Positions 27,116 through 36,070 of a stretch of DNA of 64,000 nucleotides are shown one piece after another. The stretch's first letter is position 1. Each line of letters opens with the position of its first letter. The position numbers and the translations under genes are program-made. The notes under the pieces are model-generated. The model ran no database searches and was not told the origin of the DNA. It was given only the letters and a program-made list of their open reading frames with translations. The stretch comes from Fidelibacterota bacterium (lineage in GTDB: Bacteria; Fidelibacterota; UBA8477; JABMPR01): contig JAIPJM010000009.1 of the NCBI GenBank assembly GCA_021734255.1, positions 1 through 64,000 of the forward strand. Reading direction: 5' to 3'.

Positions 27116-27490
27116 ATGGCTACTTTGAAGAAATTTGAAGATGTTCACGCTTGGCAAAAAACACGCGTAATGGTGAAAGAGATATATACTCTTTCAAGTC
27201 TTAGTGCTTTTTCAAAAGATTATGGATTGAAGGATCAAATAAGAAGATGCGGTGTATCAATAATGGCCAATATTGCTGAGGGCTATGGCAGAAAATCAAG
27301 GAAGGAATTTGCCTACTTTCTAAACATTGCTCATGGTTCTGCAGCCGAGTTGCAATCACATTTATATATTGCGCTCGATTTGGGCTATATTGATAAGGAT
27401 AGTTTTGATCATCTATATGCAGAAACTGAAGAAATTTCAAAGATGATATTGGGTCTCCAAAACTATCTCAGGAAATTGGTAAGATCATGA
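27116..27490 (+). CDS. Four-helix-bundle protein (23S rRNA IVS / S23 family)
   Basis: A 124-residue, all-helical protein with the family signature: FEDVHAWQKTRVMVKEIY at the N-terminus, then GLKDQIRRCGVSIMANIAEGYGRKSRKEFAYFLNIAHGSAAELQSHLYIALDLGYI. This family is found in intervening sequences of 23S rRNA genes and as stand-alone genes, and is related to the Avd protein of diversity-generating retroelements. Its role is unknown, though a nucleic-acid-related function is suspected. Here it interrupts hypF-hypC, has lower GC content than its neighbours, and is bracketed by inverted repeats. It looks like a small mobile or formerly mobile unit with no link to hydrogenase maturation. Confidence 0.9.
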   Translation: MATLKKFEDVHAWQKTRVMVKEIYTLSSLSAFSKDYGLKDQIRRCGVSIMANIAEGYGRKSRKEFAYFLNIAHGSAAELQSHLYIALDLGYIDKDSFDHLYAETEEISKMILGLQNYLRKLVRS

Positions 27491-27513
27491 AACTCAAGAA
27501 CTCATAAACTCAG
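27490..27513 (-). repeat. Right inverted repeat of the four-helix-bundle cassette
   Basis: AAACTCAAGAACTCATAAACTCAG is the inverse of the left repeat with 4 mismatches in 24. It begins on the last base of the four-helix-bundle stop codon and ends 11 bp before hypC. Confidence 0.7.
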
Positions 27514-27524
27514 GATAAATAATT

Positions 27525-27797
27525 ATGTGTCTAGCAGTACCCGGAAAATTATTGGAAGTATTTGATGAGAATGGTCTCAAAATGGGAAACATAGATTTTG
27601 CTGGATCAGTAAGCAAAGCCTGTTTGGAGTATGTACCTGAGATCGAAGTTGGGCAGTACACCATCGTTCATGCCGGTTTTGCGCTTTCGGTACTGAATGA
27701 GAAAGAGGCACAGGAAACGTTTGATGCCTGGGATGAGGTCATTGATGCTGCCAATAAAGATGGGATTGGCTTGGAAAAACTGGAGCGTCCTGATTGA
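27525..27797 (+). CDS. hypC: Hydrogenase assembly chaperone HypC
   Basis: A 90-residue protein starting MCLAVPGKL, the invariant HypC N-terminus whose Cys2 binds the Fe(CN)2CO precursor. The family's small OB-like fold continues with [31 protein letters not shown]. HypC works with HypD to build and deliver the iron centre. Its stop overlaps the TTG start of hypD by 3 bp, while the cassette described above separates it from hypF. Confidence 0.97.
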   Translation: MCLAVPGKLLEVFDENGLKMGNIDFAGSVSKACLEYVPEIEVGQYTIVHAGFALSVLNEKEAQETFDAWDEVIDAANKDGIGLEKLERPD

Positions 27798-28888
27798 AGT
27801 ATCTTGATGAGTTCCGTGATCCAAAAATAGCCAAAAAGATCCTGGATGAGATCCACCAGGTAACCACTCAACCGTGGGTCATCATGGAGATCTGTGGTGG
27901 CCAGACCCACTCTATCATCCGCAATGGGATCGATCAGGTCCTACCCAAAGAAATTGAACTTGTCCACGGTCCCGGATGCCCTGTTTGCGTAACCCCGCTG
28001 GAGATCATTGATAAAGCCATTGAGATCGCCGGACGTCCAAATGTCATATTTACCAGTTTCGGGGATATGCTCCGTGTTCCCGGTAGTAAAAAGGATCTAT
28101 TCATGGTCCGCTCTGAGGGCGGAGATGTGCGTACAGTTTTTTCACCGCTTGAAAGTTTGAAGATCGCCAGGGAGAATCCGGATAAGGAAGTTGTCTTTTT
28201 CGCCGTCGGATTCGAAACAACGGCTCCAGGCAATGCCATGGCAGTTGCTCAGGCAGCAAAGGAAGGCTTAAGCAATTTCAGCGAGTTGGTCAGCCATGTG
28301 CTGGTTCCGCCTGCCATGGAAGCACTCCTTTCGAGCTCTACCAACCGGGTCCAGGGGTATCTGGCAGCTGGCCATGTCTGTACGGTCATGGGCTGGGAAG
28401 AATACACACCTATTGCTAAAAAGTATGAGGTGCCCATTGTGATCACTGGCTTTGAGCCTCTGGATGTGCTGGATGGCATTCTCCATACGGTGAAACAATT
28501 GGAAGCTGGCACTTTTGAGGTTGAGAACAGGTATGCCCGGATTGTGGAAGAAGGTGGGAACAAACCTGCTCAGGTTTTGATCCAGGATGTCTTTGAAGTT
28601 GCAGATAGAAAATGGAGAGGAATTGGTGAAATTCCAGTCAGTGGTTTTCGAATTACTGAAAAGTATCGGCAATATGATGCTGAACTAAAATTTGATGTCG
28701 GTGAGATCAAAACCGATGAGCCAGAAGAATGCATCAGTGGTGTTATTCTCCAAGGGTTAAAAAAACCTCACGACTGCCCAGCATTCGGCAAAACCTGCAC
28801 GCCACAGAACCCGCTGGGAGCGACCATGGTATCAAGTGAAGGTGCCTGCGCAGCCTACTACAAATACCAACGAATTAAGGCCGATTGA
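27794..28888 (+). CDS. hypD: Hydrogenase Fe-cofactor assembly protein HypD
   Basis: A 364-residue [4Fe-4S] protein with [17 protein letters not shown] and [14 protein letters not shown] near the N-terminus, [14 protein letters not shown] in the middle, and the C-terminal cluster-binding pattern [29 protein letters not shown]. It holds the iron while the CN and CO ligands are attached. The TTG start at 27794 overlaps the hypC stop; no better upstream start exists. It overlaps hypE by 4 bp. Confidence 0.97.
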   Translation: MKYLDEFRDPKIAKKILDEIHQVTTQPWVIMEICGGQTHSIIRNGIDQVLPKEIELVHGPGCPVCVTPLEIIDKAIEIAGRPNVIFTSFGDMLRVPGSKKDLFMVRSEGGDVRTVFSPLESLKIARENPDKEVVFFAVGFETTAPGNAMAVAQAAKEGLSNFSELVSHVLVPPAMEALLSSSTNRVQGYLAAGHVCTVMGWEEYTPIAKKYEVPIVITGFEPLDVLDGILHTVKQLEAGTFEVENRYARIVEEGGNKPAQVLIQDVFEVADRKWRGIGEIPVSGFRITEKYRQYDAELKFDVGEIKTDEPEECISGVILQGLKKPHDCPAFGKTCTPQNPLGATMVSSEGACAAYYKYQRIKAD

Positions 28889-29946
28889 GAGCCCCTATGG
28901 ATTTCCCTGAATCTCTATCCTGCCCGGTGCCGATTCTCAGCCATGACACTGTCCAATTAGCTCATGGAGCAGGCGGTAAACTATCGAACGAGATGATCGA
29001 TAAGATCTTTCTCCCCCGCTTCACCAATACGACCCTGGAAAAGATGGAAGATCAGGCCATTCTGGAGAATCCAGGCGGGAGGATTGCCTTTAGCACTGAC
29101 ACCTTCGTGGTTGACCCCATTTTCTTTCCCGGTGGTGATATTGGCGACCTGGCCATCAATGGAACGGTGAATGATGTCGCCATGAGCGGGGCTCAGCCAC
29201 TTTATCTTAGTGCTGGATTTATCCTGGAGGAAGGTCTCCCCTTTGAGACGCTGCATCGGATCGTTCTATCCATGGAGAAGGCAGCCAATATTGCCGGTAT
29301 CCAGATCGTTGCTGGAGATACAAAAGTGGTCAATCGCGGGAGTTGTGATAAACTTTTTATTAATACAACTGGCTTCGGTTTCGTCCCAGATGGCATCAAT
29401 ATTTCAGCCTCAAATTTAAAGGCTGGCGATAAGATCATTCTCTCAGGAACCCTGGCTGATCACGGAATGGCAGTGATGACCAGTCGTGAGGGCCTATCTT
29501 TCCAGTCAACTGTCAAAAGCGATACAGCTGGCCTGAATCACATGGTAAATGATATGCTTGCGGTAAGCCATGATATTCATGCCCTGCGGGATCCTACTCG
29601 TGGTGGTCTGGCAACCACTTTGAATGAATTTGCAGCAACATCCAATGTGGGTATCCAATTGGAAGATGGCAAGATTCCGGTAAAAGATGATGTAAGAGGC
29701 GCCTGCGAGTTGCTGGGGATCGATCCACTTTACGTTGCCAACGAAGGCAAACTGGTCGCGGTCGTTCCGCCAGAAATTGCGGATACCATGTTGGCGGCAA
29801 TGCAGAATAATCCCCTGGGCGCAAATGCCGTGATCATCGGTGAAGTTACTGATAATCACCCCGGAGTTGTTGCCCTGCGAATGGGTCTGGGAGGTAATCG
29901 TATAGTGGATATGACTGTTGGGGAACAACTCCCTCGTATTTGCTAA
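28885..29946 (+). CDS. hypE: Hydrogenase maturation protein HypE (cyanide donor)
   Basis: A 353-residue PurM/AIRS-fold ATPase with [14 protein letters not shown] near the N-terminus, [35 protein letters not shown], and [14 protein letters not shown]. It ends in PRIC, whose C-terminal Cys carries the thiocarboxamide that becomes CN-. The TTG at 28885 overlaps hypD; ATG at 28897 is an alternative start. It completes the hyp set. The convergent peptidase gene ends only 5 bp further on, with no obvious terminator between. Confidence 0.97.
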   Translation: MRAPMDFPESLSCPVPILSHDTVQLAHGAGGKLSNEMIDKIFLPRFTNTTLEKMEDQAILENPGGRIAFSTDTFVVDPIFFPGGDIGDLAINGTVNDVAMSGAQPLYLSAGFILEEGLPFETLHRIVLSMEKAANIAGIQIVAGDTKVVNRGSCDKLFINTTGFGFVPDGINISASNLKAGDKIILSGTLADHGMAVMTSREGLSFQSTVKSDTAGLNHMVNDMLAVSHDIHALRDPTRGGLATTLNEFAATSNVGIQLEDGKIPVKDDVRGACELLGIDPLYVANEGKLVAVVPPEIADTMLAAMQNNPLGANAVIIGEVTDNHPGVVALRMGLGGNRIVDMTVGEQLPRIC

Positions 29947-29951
29947 ACCTT

Positions 29952-32042
29952 CTAATCCATTAACATTTGGTGCAAATAGGTAAATTCGATACCTGACCTG
30001 AAGGCATACTGTTTCAGATTCGATCCGGCAGCATGTCCACCTTCTATATTTTCCCAATACATGACAGGATGCCCCTGCTCGATCATTCGTGCCGTCATCT
30101 TTCTGGCATGAGCGGGATGGACCCGGTCATCTTTTGTTGAAGTGACAAAAAGCGGCTTAGGGTAATTGACATCGGGTGATAGCAAATGATAGGGTGAATG
30201 TGCTTTAAGATAGGCACCCTCAAGTGGGTCATCCGGATCGCCGTACTCACCCATCCAGCTGGCTCCCGCCAGCAGTTTGTGATAGCGCAGCATATCCAGT
30301 AGCGGAACCTGGCTGACCACAGCATGATAGAGATCTGGACGCATGGTGAAGGCAACTCCAACTAACAGGCCGCCCCCACTACCGCCCATGATGCCCAATT
30401 TTGGTGGACTCGTGATGCCACGATCGATCAGATCTTCAGAGACGGCAAAAAAGTCTTCATAGGATTTATGGCGATTGGTCTTCAGGGCTGCCTGATGCCA
30501 GGCAGGACCATATTCGCCACCTCCGCGAATATTGGCAAGAGCAAAGACACCACCTTTTTCCATCCACAGTTTACCCATTTTTCCCCAGTATTCTGATTTC
30601 TCAGAAACTTCAAACCCACCATACCCATAAAGCAGTGTGGGGTTGTTACCATCCAGTTCCATACCCTTTGGAGCAACCAGGAAGTAGGGAACACGGGTGC
30701 CATCTTTACTGATGGCGAATTTCTGGGTCAACTCCAGATCATCACTTTTGAATCGAGCCGGTAATTGCTGAAGGACGACAGCCTCACTGGTGGCATCCGC
30801 CAGATAACCCAAGGTTGTGGGTGTGATCAGGTCTTCATGGGTATAAAAGAAATCGGGATGCAGTGATCCTGCACTTTTGATGGTAAGCGTACCATTTTCA
30901 GGAAGAGCTAATTTCTCGAGTTTCCACCCGTCCAGATGTGGCGATACACGGAGGACATGATCAACCACATCTCCCTGAACAGTGATGAGTACATGGGTAG
31001 AAGTAAAATTGATGGCTAGAATAGCACTTTTTGAACCGGGTGTAAGTACTGCTGATTTATGTGTGCCATCCAGATCGACTGCTACCAGTGATCCTTTCGC
31101 TATATCATCCCAATTTGATCGGAGAAGTATGAAGATCCGGTCCTGCCAGATCCCCTGAAAATCTGCATCGGTAGGGATGTTCAATTTCTTTGCCTCAAAC
31201 GCGTCATTCACCAGGAGAATGTCATGGGTCCAGAAATCCACTGAGCGGCTGATAAGCGAGTAGTTTTTATCATGATTAAATTGGGTCCAGCCCCAGATTG
31301 CAACATAGTCCGGGGGTACGGAGGCGATTGACTCTTTATTGTTAAAGTCTTCCCCCCGCTTCCAGATACGGATCGTTGAGGGATACCCACTTTCGGTCAT
31401 GGTACCAGTCCCAAAATCAGTTGAGAGGAAGACAGTATTCTCATCGATCCAACTCACCGTTTGTTTTGCTTCCTCAGTATTGAATCCATCCTGAACAAAG
31501 GATTTCGTTCTTACATCAAATTCCCGCACCACGACTGCGTCTTTACCCCCGCGTGACAACTCGATGAGGAAGCGGTCATAAGTAGGTGGCAGACCGGTGG
31601 CACCCTTATAGACCCAATTCTCCCCTTCTTCTGCTGATAGCTTATCAAAATCGATCAGCACATCCCATTGTGGTTGGTTCTCAAGATATGCTTGCGTTGG
31701 GGAGCGGCGCCAGAGTCCTCGAATATTGGTCTCATCCCGCCAGAAGTTATAAATGTAGTCGCCTCTAATGGTCCCGGACAGGATGCGATCAGTGGCTTCG
31801 TAAATGGCCAGGGCTTCGCTGGTGAACTGCTCAAAGCGGGGATCAGCCTCAATCAACTTCATGGTGGCATCGCTCTGTTCCCAGGCCCATTTCAAGGCTT
31901 TCTCCCCTTCCACTTCCTCCAGCCAGAGGTATGGGTCAATCCCGTTTTGGGTGTTGTGCGTTTCAGCATTCTGCGTTTGCGGGACACATGAAAACATTGC
32001 TGAAACAAAAATGATATAAATAAAAGGCAACAGATATTTCAT
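29952..32042 (-). CDS. Prolyl oligopeptidase family serine peptidase (S9A), lipoprotein
   Basis: 696 residues. The N-terminal signal ends in a lipobox-like AMFSC, so the enzyme is probably a periplasmic lipoprotein. DPYLWLEEVEGEKALKWAWEQ marks the start of the S9A propeller domain. The C-terminal alpha/beta hydrolase domain has the nucleophile in MGGSGGGLLVG, the Asp in STKDDRVHPAHA and the His in EGGHAAGS. It cleaves short peptides after proline. The gene is convergent with hypE and lies 10 bp downstream of the DksA-like gene. Confidence 0.93.
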   Translation of the reverse strand: MKYLLPFIYIIFVSAMFSCVPQTQNAETHNTQNGIDPYLWLEEVEGEKALKWAWEQSDATMKLIEADPRFEQFTSEALAIYEATDRILSGTIRGDYIYNFWRDETNIRGLWRRSPTQAYLENQPQWDVLIDFDKLSAEEGENWVYKGATGLPPTYDRFLIELSRGGKDAVVVREFDVRTKSFVQDGFNTEEAKQTVSWIDENTVFLSTDFGTGTMTESGYPSTIRIWKRGEDFNNKESIASVPPDYVAIWGWTQFNHDKNYSLISRSVDFWTHDILLVNDAFEAKKLNIPTDADFQGIWQDRIFILLRSNWDDIAKGSLVAVDLDGTHKSAVLTPGSKSAILAINFTSTHVLITVQGDVVDHVLRVSPHLDGWKLEKLALPENGTLTIKSAGSLHPDFFYTHEDLITPTTLGYLADATSEAVVLQQLPARFKSDDLELTQKFAISKDGTRVPYFLVAPKGMELDGNNPTLLYGYGGFEVSEKSEYWGKMGKLWMEKGGVFALANIRGGGEYGPAWHQAALKTNRHKSYEDFFAVSEDLIDRGITSPPKLGIMGGSGGGLLVGVAFTMRPDLYHAVVSQVPLLDMLRYHKLLAGASWMGEYGDPDDPLEGAYLKAHSPYHLLSPDVNYPKPLFVTSTKDDRVHPAHARKMTARMIEQGHPVMYWENIEGGHAAGSNLKQYAFRSGIEFTYLHQMLMD

Positions 32043-32052
32043 GAGCTTCCCT

Positions 32053-32382
32053 TTATGCGCAGTTCACGCATTTCTCTGATTCCGGCAGCATCATCAACCG
32101 TCCGACTGGAATGGGCTCGTTGCAGGATCTGCACTTGCCATAGTCCTCACGCTCGACTCGTTTCAGCGATGATTCAAGTTTTTGAAGTTTCGCCTGGGTC
32201 TTTTGCAGCAGATGTTCATTCACACTCTTGTTATTAAGTGCTTCCATCCGGGAGAGTCGACCAATGGCAGCATCGGGTGCAATGGGTTGGGTCAGCTCTT
32301 CCAACTCTTCGATGAGTTGACTTGCATCAGCTATCTCATCCTGGATACGTGCTTTGATCTGTGATTTATCTGAAGCTTTCAT
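32053..32382 (-). CDS. DksA/TraR-type C4 zinc-finger protein
   Basis: A 109-residue protein with an N-terminal coiled region (IKARIQDEIADASQLIEELEEL) and the DksA-family zinc finger CRSCNEPIPVGRLMMLPESEKCVNC near the C-terminus. The stretch VEREDYGKCRSCNEPI is typical of the family. Full-length DksA binds RNA polymerase's secondary channel during the stringent response. This version is somewhat short and may be a TraR- or YocK-like regulator. It may be co-transcribed with the peptidase gene 10 bp downstream. Confidence 0.85.
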   Translation of the reverse strand: MKASDKSQIKARIQDEIADASQLIEELEELTQPIAPDAAIGRLSRMEALNNKSVNEHLLQKTQAKLQKLESSLKRVEREDYGKCRSCNEPIPVGRLMMLPESEKCVNCA

Positions 32383-32437
32383 AAATATTTGACCAAATTA
32401 AGATTTAAATTCAAAATACAAAAATGTATCGAAAGAT

Positions 32438-32466
32438 AAAGAGACAGCGAAAATCGCTGCCTCTTT
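32438..32466 (-). terminator. Rho-independent terminator of the beta-oxidation operon
   Basis: AAAGAG-A-CAGCGA pairs with TCGCTG-C-CTCTTT around an AAA loop, with 12 paired bases and one internal mismatch. On the minus strand TTTATCTTTC follows the stem. It lies about 95 bp beyond the stop of the FadN-like gene. Confidence 0.78.
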
Positions 32467-32470
32467 GAAT

Positions 32471-32540
32471 TGCACCTTGAGGAGGAAAACGTGTCACGCC
32501 GTAGCGCCATGCATAGGCGGACGGATAACCTTTAGGTGCA
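32471..32540. repeat. Short inverted-repeat element after the beta-oxidation operon
   Basis: TGCACCT (32471-32477) and AGGTGCA (32534-32540) bracket a GC-rich core, GTCACGCCGTAGCGCCATGCATAGGCGGACGG. The core resembles short dispersed 'cgccgtagcg...aaggcgga' repeats seen in other bacterial genomes. A 14-codon frame (GTG 32491 to TAG 32535) has a strong GAGGAGG in front, but I give it little weight. Confidence 0.4.
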
Positions 32541-32561
32541 GGTGATTGTCGTTTCAATACC

Positions 32562-34910
32562 CTAGTTTCTTAAGGGTTTTCCTTTTTTCCACATGAATTC
32601 TATGCGGTCACGGGTCTTTGGTTCCGTAGCCAAAGACACAAAGGCTTCTCTTTCAATATCCAGGATGTACTGCTCATCGAGAGGGGTCATGATGCCACCC
32701 TTCTCGCCACCTGTCAGTACATAGGATAACTTGTCTGCTATGAATGCATCATGCTCAGAGATCTTCCCGGTCTTCAGGAAGCCCTTCACTGTGCTCTTCA
32801 CCGCCAGACGGCCACCCTTGCCCGGTAGAAAGATATCTTTTCTCATTTCTGGTGCTACATAACCCTCAGCCATTGCCAGCACCTCCTGCTTGGCCGCAGC
32901 GACTCGATGATCACCATTAACGATGATCTTGTCGTCCTTGGTCAGATAACCAATGGCGACCGCCTCCTTGGCAGACATGGATACCTTGGCAAAGCCAATA
33001 GCCTCAAAGCATTTCTGGGCCACCGGAAACGCACCAGCACGACCTTTGGACAGGCGGTCCTGCATTTTCATGATCATGCGCAGATTTCCGCCTGCCCCGG
33101 GGATCAAGCCAACACCAACCTCAACCAAGCCCGTATATAACTCGGCTGCTGCAACGATCCGGTCACAGGCACCGATGGTTTCATACCCACCACCCAAGGC
33201 CAATGAATGCGGTGCGGCAACAACCGGAAATGGAGCAAAACGCAGCTTCTGCAGGGTGTCCTGCATGGATCTACTCATGTTCTCCAAACTGTCCCAGTCC
33301 TTGTCATCAATGGCTTTCAGCATGAGAGCCAGGTTAGCACCAGCACTAAAATGCGTGGCTTCTGAGGCAATGACCAGACCCTTATATTTGTTCTCACTCA
33401 CCCAGTCAACAGCCTGATCGAACATACTGATGATGGAACCATCAATTGGATTGAATGTGGGTTGTAGAACAGAATGCATGGTGACGGCTGCCACACCATC
33501 CCCCAGGTCAATGAGCGAAGCGGACCAGTCCTTTTTGATCAGTCCACCTGTTTTCTTGATCACCTCAAAATCAACAGCTAATTCATGAGTCGGAATGGGC
33601 TGCATTTTCTCGGTTGCTGGATCATAAAAGGTTTTCACCATCCCATCAAACCCATAGAAGGAATCGACGCCATTCTCCAGCATCTTGGCAACCCACTGAG
33701 GGATCTTTCTTCCGTCTTTTTTCATACGATCAACGGTTTCAGCAACACCCAGCGCATCCCAGATCTCGAAGGGACCCATTTCCCAGCCAAAGCCCCATTT
33801 CATGGAGTTGTCAATATTGACCACGTCATCAGCGATCTCAGGCAGTCGGTTGGCTGAATAGATGAGGATGCCAGCATGAAGGTCCCAGAGAAACTTCCCG
33901 GCCACATCGTCGATCTTGAGCAGGCTTCTTAATTTGCCAGGTAGATAGGTTTCGTTCTTGGAAACACGGACCGCATCGAATCTCTTCTTGACTGCAGGAC
34001 CATACTCCAGCGTATCAAGATCCAGGGCCAGGATCGTCTTTTTATCCACTTTGTGGTAGAAACCCTGACCAGCTTTTTGACCCAGCCAGCCATTCTCCAA
34101 CATCTTGGTGAGATAATCCGGGATCTTGAACATATCGCGCTCTTCATCGTCCTCACCTTTGTCATAAGCATTCTCTGCCACATGGACCAGCGTATCCAAC
34201 CCGACTACATCAGCAGTTCTGAAGGTGGCAGATTTCATATGACCGATCATGGTACCTGTGAGGAGATCAACATCCGGGATACTCAGGCCTTTTTCTCTGG
34301 CCAGTTTGAGAGTCAGCATCATCCCATAAACACCGATGCGATTCGCTACAAAGTTGGCTGTATCCTTCGCCCAGACCACACCCTTTCCGAGCACATCCTC
34401 CAGGAAAACTGCCATATCCTGCATGGCCTGTTTGTCGGTATCATCATTGCCAACCAGCTCCACCAGTTTCATGTAACGGGGGGGGTTGAAGAAATGTGTA
34501 ATGAAAAATCGTTTCTTCACTTCCTCAGGCATGACTGATGCCATATCAGCCAATGACAACCCAGAGGTATTACTGGTCAGAATAGCTGTTTTGCTCATTT
34601 TTGGAATGATCTTCTCAAACAGACCATGTTTCCAGTCCAAGCGCTCTGCGATCACCTCGACCACCCAGTCTACCTCGCCGATCCTGGCCAGATGATCATC
34701 ATAGTTGCAGGCTTCGATCATCCCCAGCGTCTTCGGATTGTACACCGGACTGGGTTTTAGCTTTTTCATCCCCTCCAAGCCCTTTTCAGCCAGCTCCTGA
34801 TCCATATCGAAGAGGAGGCTGGGAATGCCTGCGTTCGAAAGATGGGTTGCGATCTGTGCACCCATGACTCCGGCACCCAGAACTGCCACCTTTTCTATTT
34901 TAAAAGCCAT
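32562..34910 (-). CDS. fadN: FadN-like 3-hydroxyacyl-CoA dehydrogenase / enoyl-CoA hydratase
   Basis: A 782-residue bifunctional beta-oxidation enzyme. The N-terminal NAD domain has VLGAGVMGAQIATHLSNAG, followed by the hydroxyacyl-CoA dehydrogenase segments (ILTSNTSGLSL, FITHFFNPPRYMKLVELV with its catalytic His). The C-terminal third is a crotonase fold (FSAGANLALML, LALGGGYETIGACDRIVAA, VGVGLIPGAGG). This dehydrogenase-first order matches Bacillus FadN rather than E. coli FadB. It hydrates enoyl-CoA and oxidises the product. It is 2 bp from the thiolase gene and is the last of the TetR-controlled operon. Confidence 0.93.
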   Translation of the reverse strand: MAFKIEKVAVLGAGVMGAQIATHLSNAGIPSLLFDMDQELAEKGLEGMKKLKPSPVYNPKTLGMIEACNYDDHLARIGEVDWVVEVIAERLDWKHGLFEKIIPKMSKTAILTSNTSGLSLADMASVMPEEVKKRFFITHFFNPPRYMKLVELVGNDDTDKQAMQDMAVFLEDVLGKGVVWAKDTANFVANRIGVYGMMLTLKLAREKGLSIPDVDLLTGTMIGHMKSATFRTADVVGLDTLVHVAENAYDKGEDDEERDMFKIPDYLTKMLENGWLGQKAGQGFYHKVDKKTILALDLDTLEYGPAVKKRFDAVRVSKNETYLPGKLRSLLKIDDVAGKFLWDLHAGILIYSANRLPEIADDVVNIDNSMKWGFGWEMGPFEIWDALGVAETVDRMKKDGRKIPQWVAKMLENGVDSFYGFDGMVKTFYDPATEKMQPIPTHELAVDFEVIKKTGGLIKKDWSASLIDLGDGVAAVTMHSVLQPTFNPIDGSIISMFDQAVDWVSENKYKGLVIASEATHFSAGANLALMLKAIDDKDWDSLENMSRSMQDTLQKLRFAPFPVVAAPHSLALGGGYETIGACDRIVAAAELYTGLVEVGVGLIPGAGGNLRMIMKMQDRLSKGRAGAFPVAQKCFEAIGFAKVSMSAKEAVAIGYLTKDDKIIVNGDHRVAAAKQEVLAMAEGYVAPEMRKDIFLPGKGGRLAVKSTVKGFLKTGKISEHDAFIADKLSYVLTGGEKGGIMTPLDEQYILDIEREAFVSLATEPKTRDRIEFMWKKGKPLRN

Positions 34911-34912
34911 GC

Positions 34913-36049
34913 TTAACTCCTCTCAATAATGGTCGCAATCCCTTGCCCTGTCCCGATACACATGGTGGCCAGACCGAGCTTCGTGTCATTCTGTTCCATG
35001 ACATTCAATAGCGTGGTCACGATGCGGGCACCAGAGCAACCCAGCGGATGACCAAGCGCAATGGCACCCCCGTTCAGATTGATCTTATCAACCGGGAAGT
35101 TACCCTTACGAATGACGTAGAGTGACTGAGCCGCAAAGGCTTCATTCAATTCTATGGTATCGATCTGGTCCAAGGTCAATCCTGCATTTTTAAGTGCTTT
35201 CTCAGTCGCAGGAAGCGGACCGGCTCCCATACGGGTTGGTTCCACTCCAGCTACCGCTCTTGAGATGATCTTCGCCCTGACCTTTAGACCCAATTCCTCT
35301 GCTTTGGTATTGCTCATAACCAAAACGGCAGAAGCACCCACGCTTATGGGGCTGGAAGTGGCTGCTGTGATGGTCCCCTCTTCTTCGAATGCTGGTGAGA
35401 GTGATTTGATCTTCTCAACATCTGGCTCTCTGGGTCCCTCATCCTTCTCTACTTTTACACCGTCTATCTCAATGGGAACGATCTCATTGTCAAACTTGCC
35501 TGCTGCCTGGGCAGCCAATGCTTTCTTGTGAGACTGGATGGCGAACGCATCCTGATCTTCCCGGCTGATCTCCAGCTCCTGGGCCAGATTTTCAGCTGTC
35601 TCACCCATGCCCATGTAATAGTCCATCTCGAATAATTCTGGACTGAAATCTGGGTTGTATCCACCCATGGGCACACCGAACATATCCTCAACACCGGCAG
35701 CAATACCGATCTCCTTATCCCCTGCCAGAATGGACGTGCTGAGCTGATGCAGGGCATCCATGGATGAGCCGCAGAAACGGTTGATGGTGCTTCCCGTGGT
35801 TGTCACCGGGAAATCCGCAAGCAGAGCGACACCTCTCCCCATGAGCATACCCTGGTTGCCTTCGGGAAATGCACAGCCAAGGACGACATCTTCCACCAAT
35901 TCAGGTTTTAAGCCAGGATTCCTGTCAACCAATGCTTTTACGACCTGTGCAGCAATGGCATCAGGACGCATACCGATCATTTCGCCATTTTTTAAACCGA
36001 TGGGACTGCGAACGGCATCGACTATGACACTATATCTTTCACTCATCAT
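34913..36049 (-). CDS. fadA: Acetyl-CoA acyltransferase (beta-oxidation thiolase)
   Basis: A 378-residue thiolase with all three active-site elements: the acylated Cys in TINRFCGSSMDAL, the base in GGAIALGHPLGCSGAR, and the second Cys in ATMCIGTGQG. The family usually has C-S-S-G after the nucleophile; here it is C-G-S-S. The context between an acyl-CoA dehydrogenase and a FadN-like enzyme indicates degradation of fatty acids, releasing acetyl-CoA. The length is slightly short but complete. Confidence 0.94.
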   Translation of the reverse strand: MMSERYSVIVDAVRSPIGLKNGEMIGMRPDAIAAQVVKALVDRNPGLKPELVEDVVLGCAFPEGNQGMLMGRGVALLADFPVTTTGSTINRFCGSSMDALHQLSTSILAGDKEIGIAAGVEDMFGVPMGGYNPDFSPELFEMDYYMGMGETAENLAQELEISREDQDAFAIQSHKKALAAQAAGKFDNEIVPIEIDGVKVEKDEGPREPDVEKIKSLSPAFEEEGTITAATSSPISVGASAVLVMSNTKAEELGLKVRAKIISRAVAGVEPTRMGAGPLPATEKALKNAGLTLDQIDTIELNEAFAAQSLYVIRKGNFPVDKINLNGGAIALGHPLGCSGARIVTTLLNVMEQNDTKLGLATMCIGTGQGIATIIERS

Positions 36050-36070
36050 TAAATCTCCTAAACCTTACGC

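Noticed and set aside
32491-32535. 14-codon mini-gene with a GAGGAGG ribosome site
   Set aside because: It lies inside a repeat-like palindromic element and is too short to support as coding without conservation data.
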